Assembly (NCBI GenBank): GCA_025453715.1
Contig: JALOPT010000078.1
Coordinates: 1 to 7,694, forward strand
DNA length: 7,694 nucleotides
Reading direction: 5' to 3'
Source of the DNA: Methanoregulaceae archaeon
Lineage (GTDB): Archaea; Halobacteriota; Methanomicrobia; Methanomicrobiales; Methanospirillaceae
Of this stretch, positions 6,835-7,694 are shown piece after piece; position 1 is the stretch's first letter, and the number at the start of each line of letters is the position of its first letter. A model generated the notes under the pieces. That model saw nothing but the letters and a program-made list of their open reading frames with translations. It ran no database searches and was not told where the DNA came from. A program made the translations under genes and the position numbers.

Positions 6835-6849
6835 GGATTGTACTGAAAT

Positions 6850-6875
6850 CCGTTCCCGGAACGGGGTTAAAACCC
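6850..6875 (+). repeat. Two small inverted repeats upstream of unit 3
   Basis: CCGTTC (6850-6855) with GAACGG (6859-6864), next to GGGTT (6864-6868) with AACCC (6871-6875). Both have very short loops, so they may act as double-stranded sites and not as RNA hairpins. CCG at 6850-6852 competes with the hairpin 6834-6852. Confidence 0.35.
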
Positions 6876-6901
6876 GCGCTGGAAATCGAAATAAACAGTA
6901 T

Positions 6902-6907
6902 TATATA
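6902..6907 (+). promoter_or_regulatory. TATA box of upstream unit 3 (candidate proximal rRNA promoter P3)
   Basis: TATATA in ATTATATAC, the same nine bases as in unit 2, and within the small inverted repeat GTAT/ATAC (6898-6901, 6905-6908). AAACACC begins at 6949, 47 bases from the box start. Initiation near 6930 would give a leader of about 140 bases before 16S. By position it is the best candidate for the main rRNA promoter. Confidence 0.6.
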
Positions 6908-6942
6908 CCTACACAGTCAACATTAGTAACCTCTGTAGATGG

Positions 6943-6979
6943 AGAACCAAACACCCGGCCCAGTGCCGAAATTGGTTCT
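6943..6979 (+). repeat. Hairpin element, copy 3 (AAACACC motif)
   Basis: Outer stem AGAACCAA (6943-6950) with TTGGTTCT (6972-6979), eight perfect pairs. ACACC on the 5' side faces AAA on the 3' side. The inner stem is CGGC (6956-6959) with GCCG (6965-6968) around five bases. It is the nearest copy to 16S, ending 92 bases before it. Confidence 0.7.
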
Positions 6980-6986
6980 GACGTTG

Positions 6987-7056
6987 ATATCGGCAATGCG
7001 GAAATTTGTTTAGTAACCGCTAATTCCTCAAAAAGTTTCAAAATTAAAACCGATAT
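6987..7056 (+). promoter_or_regulatory. Possible 16S leader fold
   Basis: ATATCGG (6987-6993) can pair with CCGATAT (7050-7056), enclosing a possible inner stem GCGG (6998-7001) / CCGC (7017-7020). This may form locally in the pre-rRNA. Alternatively the same bases may serve as the 5' strand of the long 16S processing stem, whose other half lies beyond the window. Confidence 0.35.
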
Positions 7057-7071
7057 AGTGTGCATTACTTA

Positions 7072-7694
<623 letters not shown>

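Larger units (their letters stand above)
6452..7071. other. Long rRNA-operon upstream region with tandem promoter/hairpin units
   Basis: These 620 bases contain no convincing protein gene. The first part (6452-6595) is A/T-rich, with T-runs that may end the smc operon transcript and an 8-base direct repeat CAATATCT at 6501 and 6511. The rest consists of three diverged units starting near 6600, 6757 and 6898. Each has a TATA-like box followed 46-47 bases later by AAACACC inside a hairpin. The last 90 bases before 16S hold a further possible leader fold. Confidence 0.75.

Noticed and set aside
6644..6979. CRISPR array in the rRNA upstream region
   Set aside because: Only three copies, spacing 143-157 bases, repeats diverged with compensated stems; nothing like the constant repeats and short spacers of CRISPR.
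7052..7058. GATATAG as a TATA box for 16S
   Set aside because: It lies only about 15-20 bases before the mature 16S end, too close for a promoter with the usual rRNA leader.

Overview
The window looks like a chromosomal segment of a methanogenic archaeon of the order Methanomicrobiales, probably near Methanoregula. This rests on the 16S rRNA 5' part at the right end, the archaeal-type SMC/ScpA pair, the TATA-type promoters and the glyA-folD pair. The family-level placement is from memory of sequence style, not from a search.

Layout. (1) Positions 1-1296, minus strand: a two-gene folate one-carbon operon. glyA (serine hydroxymethyltransferase) is complete. Its stop codon is followed after one base by the start of folD, of which only the first 18 codons lie in the window. 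(2) Positions 1297-1815: a divergent non-coding region holding promoters for both directions and several small inverted repeats. (3) Positions 1816-6451, plus strand: a compact operon of an unrecognised 154-residue coiled-coil protein, smc (chromosome condensation ATPase, TTG start) and scpA (kleisin partner). The gaps are +15 and -8 bases. scpB is not in the window. (4) Positions 6452-7071: a 620-base leader region in front of the rRNA operon. (5) Positions 7072-7694: the first 623 bases of 16S rRNA, cut by the window edge.

The most unusual part is region 4. It contains three diverged tandem units. Each has a TATA-like box and, 46-47 bases downstream, the string AAACACC inside a two-stem hairpin. 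The hairpin's outer stem changes sequence from copy to copy while keeping its pairing. Units 2 and 3 are also alike in the stretch between the box and the hairpin. This fits tandem rRNA promoters that each start a transcript with the same structured RNA element. A row of small RNA genes is the alternative. I do not recognise the hairpin as a described motif.

Functionally, glyA and folD interconvert serine/glycine and C1-tetrahydrofolate units for biosynthesis. smc and scpA organise and segregate the chromosome, and the small coiled-coil gene is probably co-transcribed with them. The rRNA operon is a separate unit.
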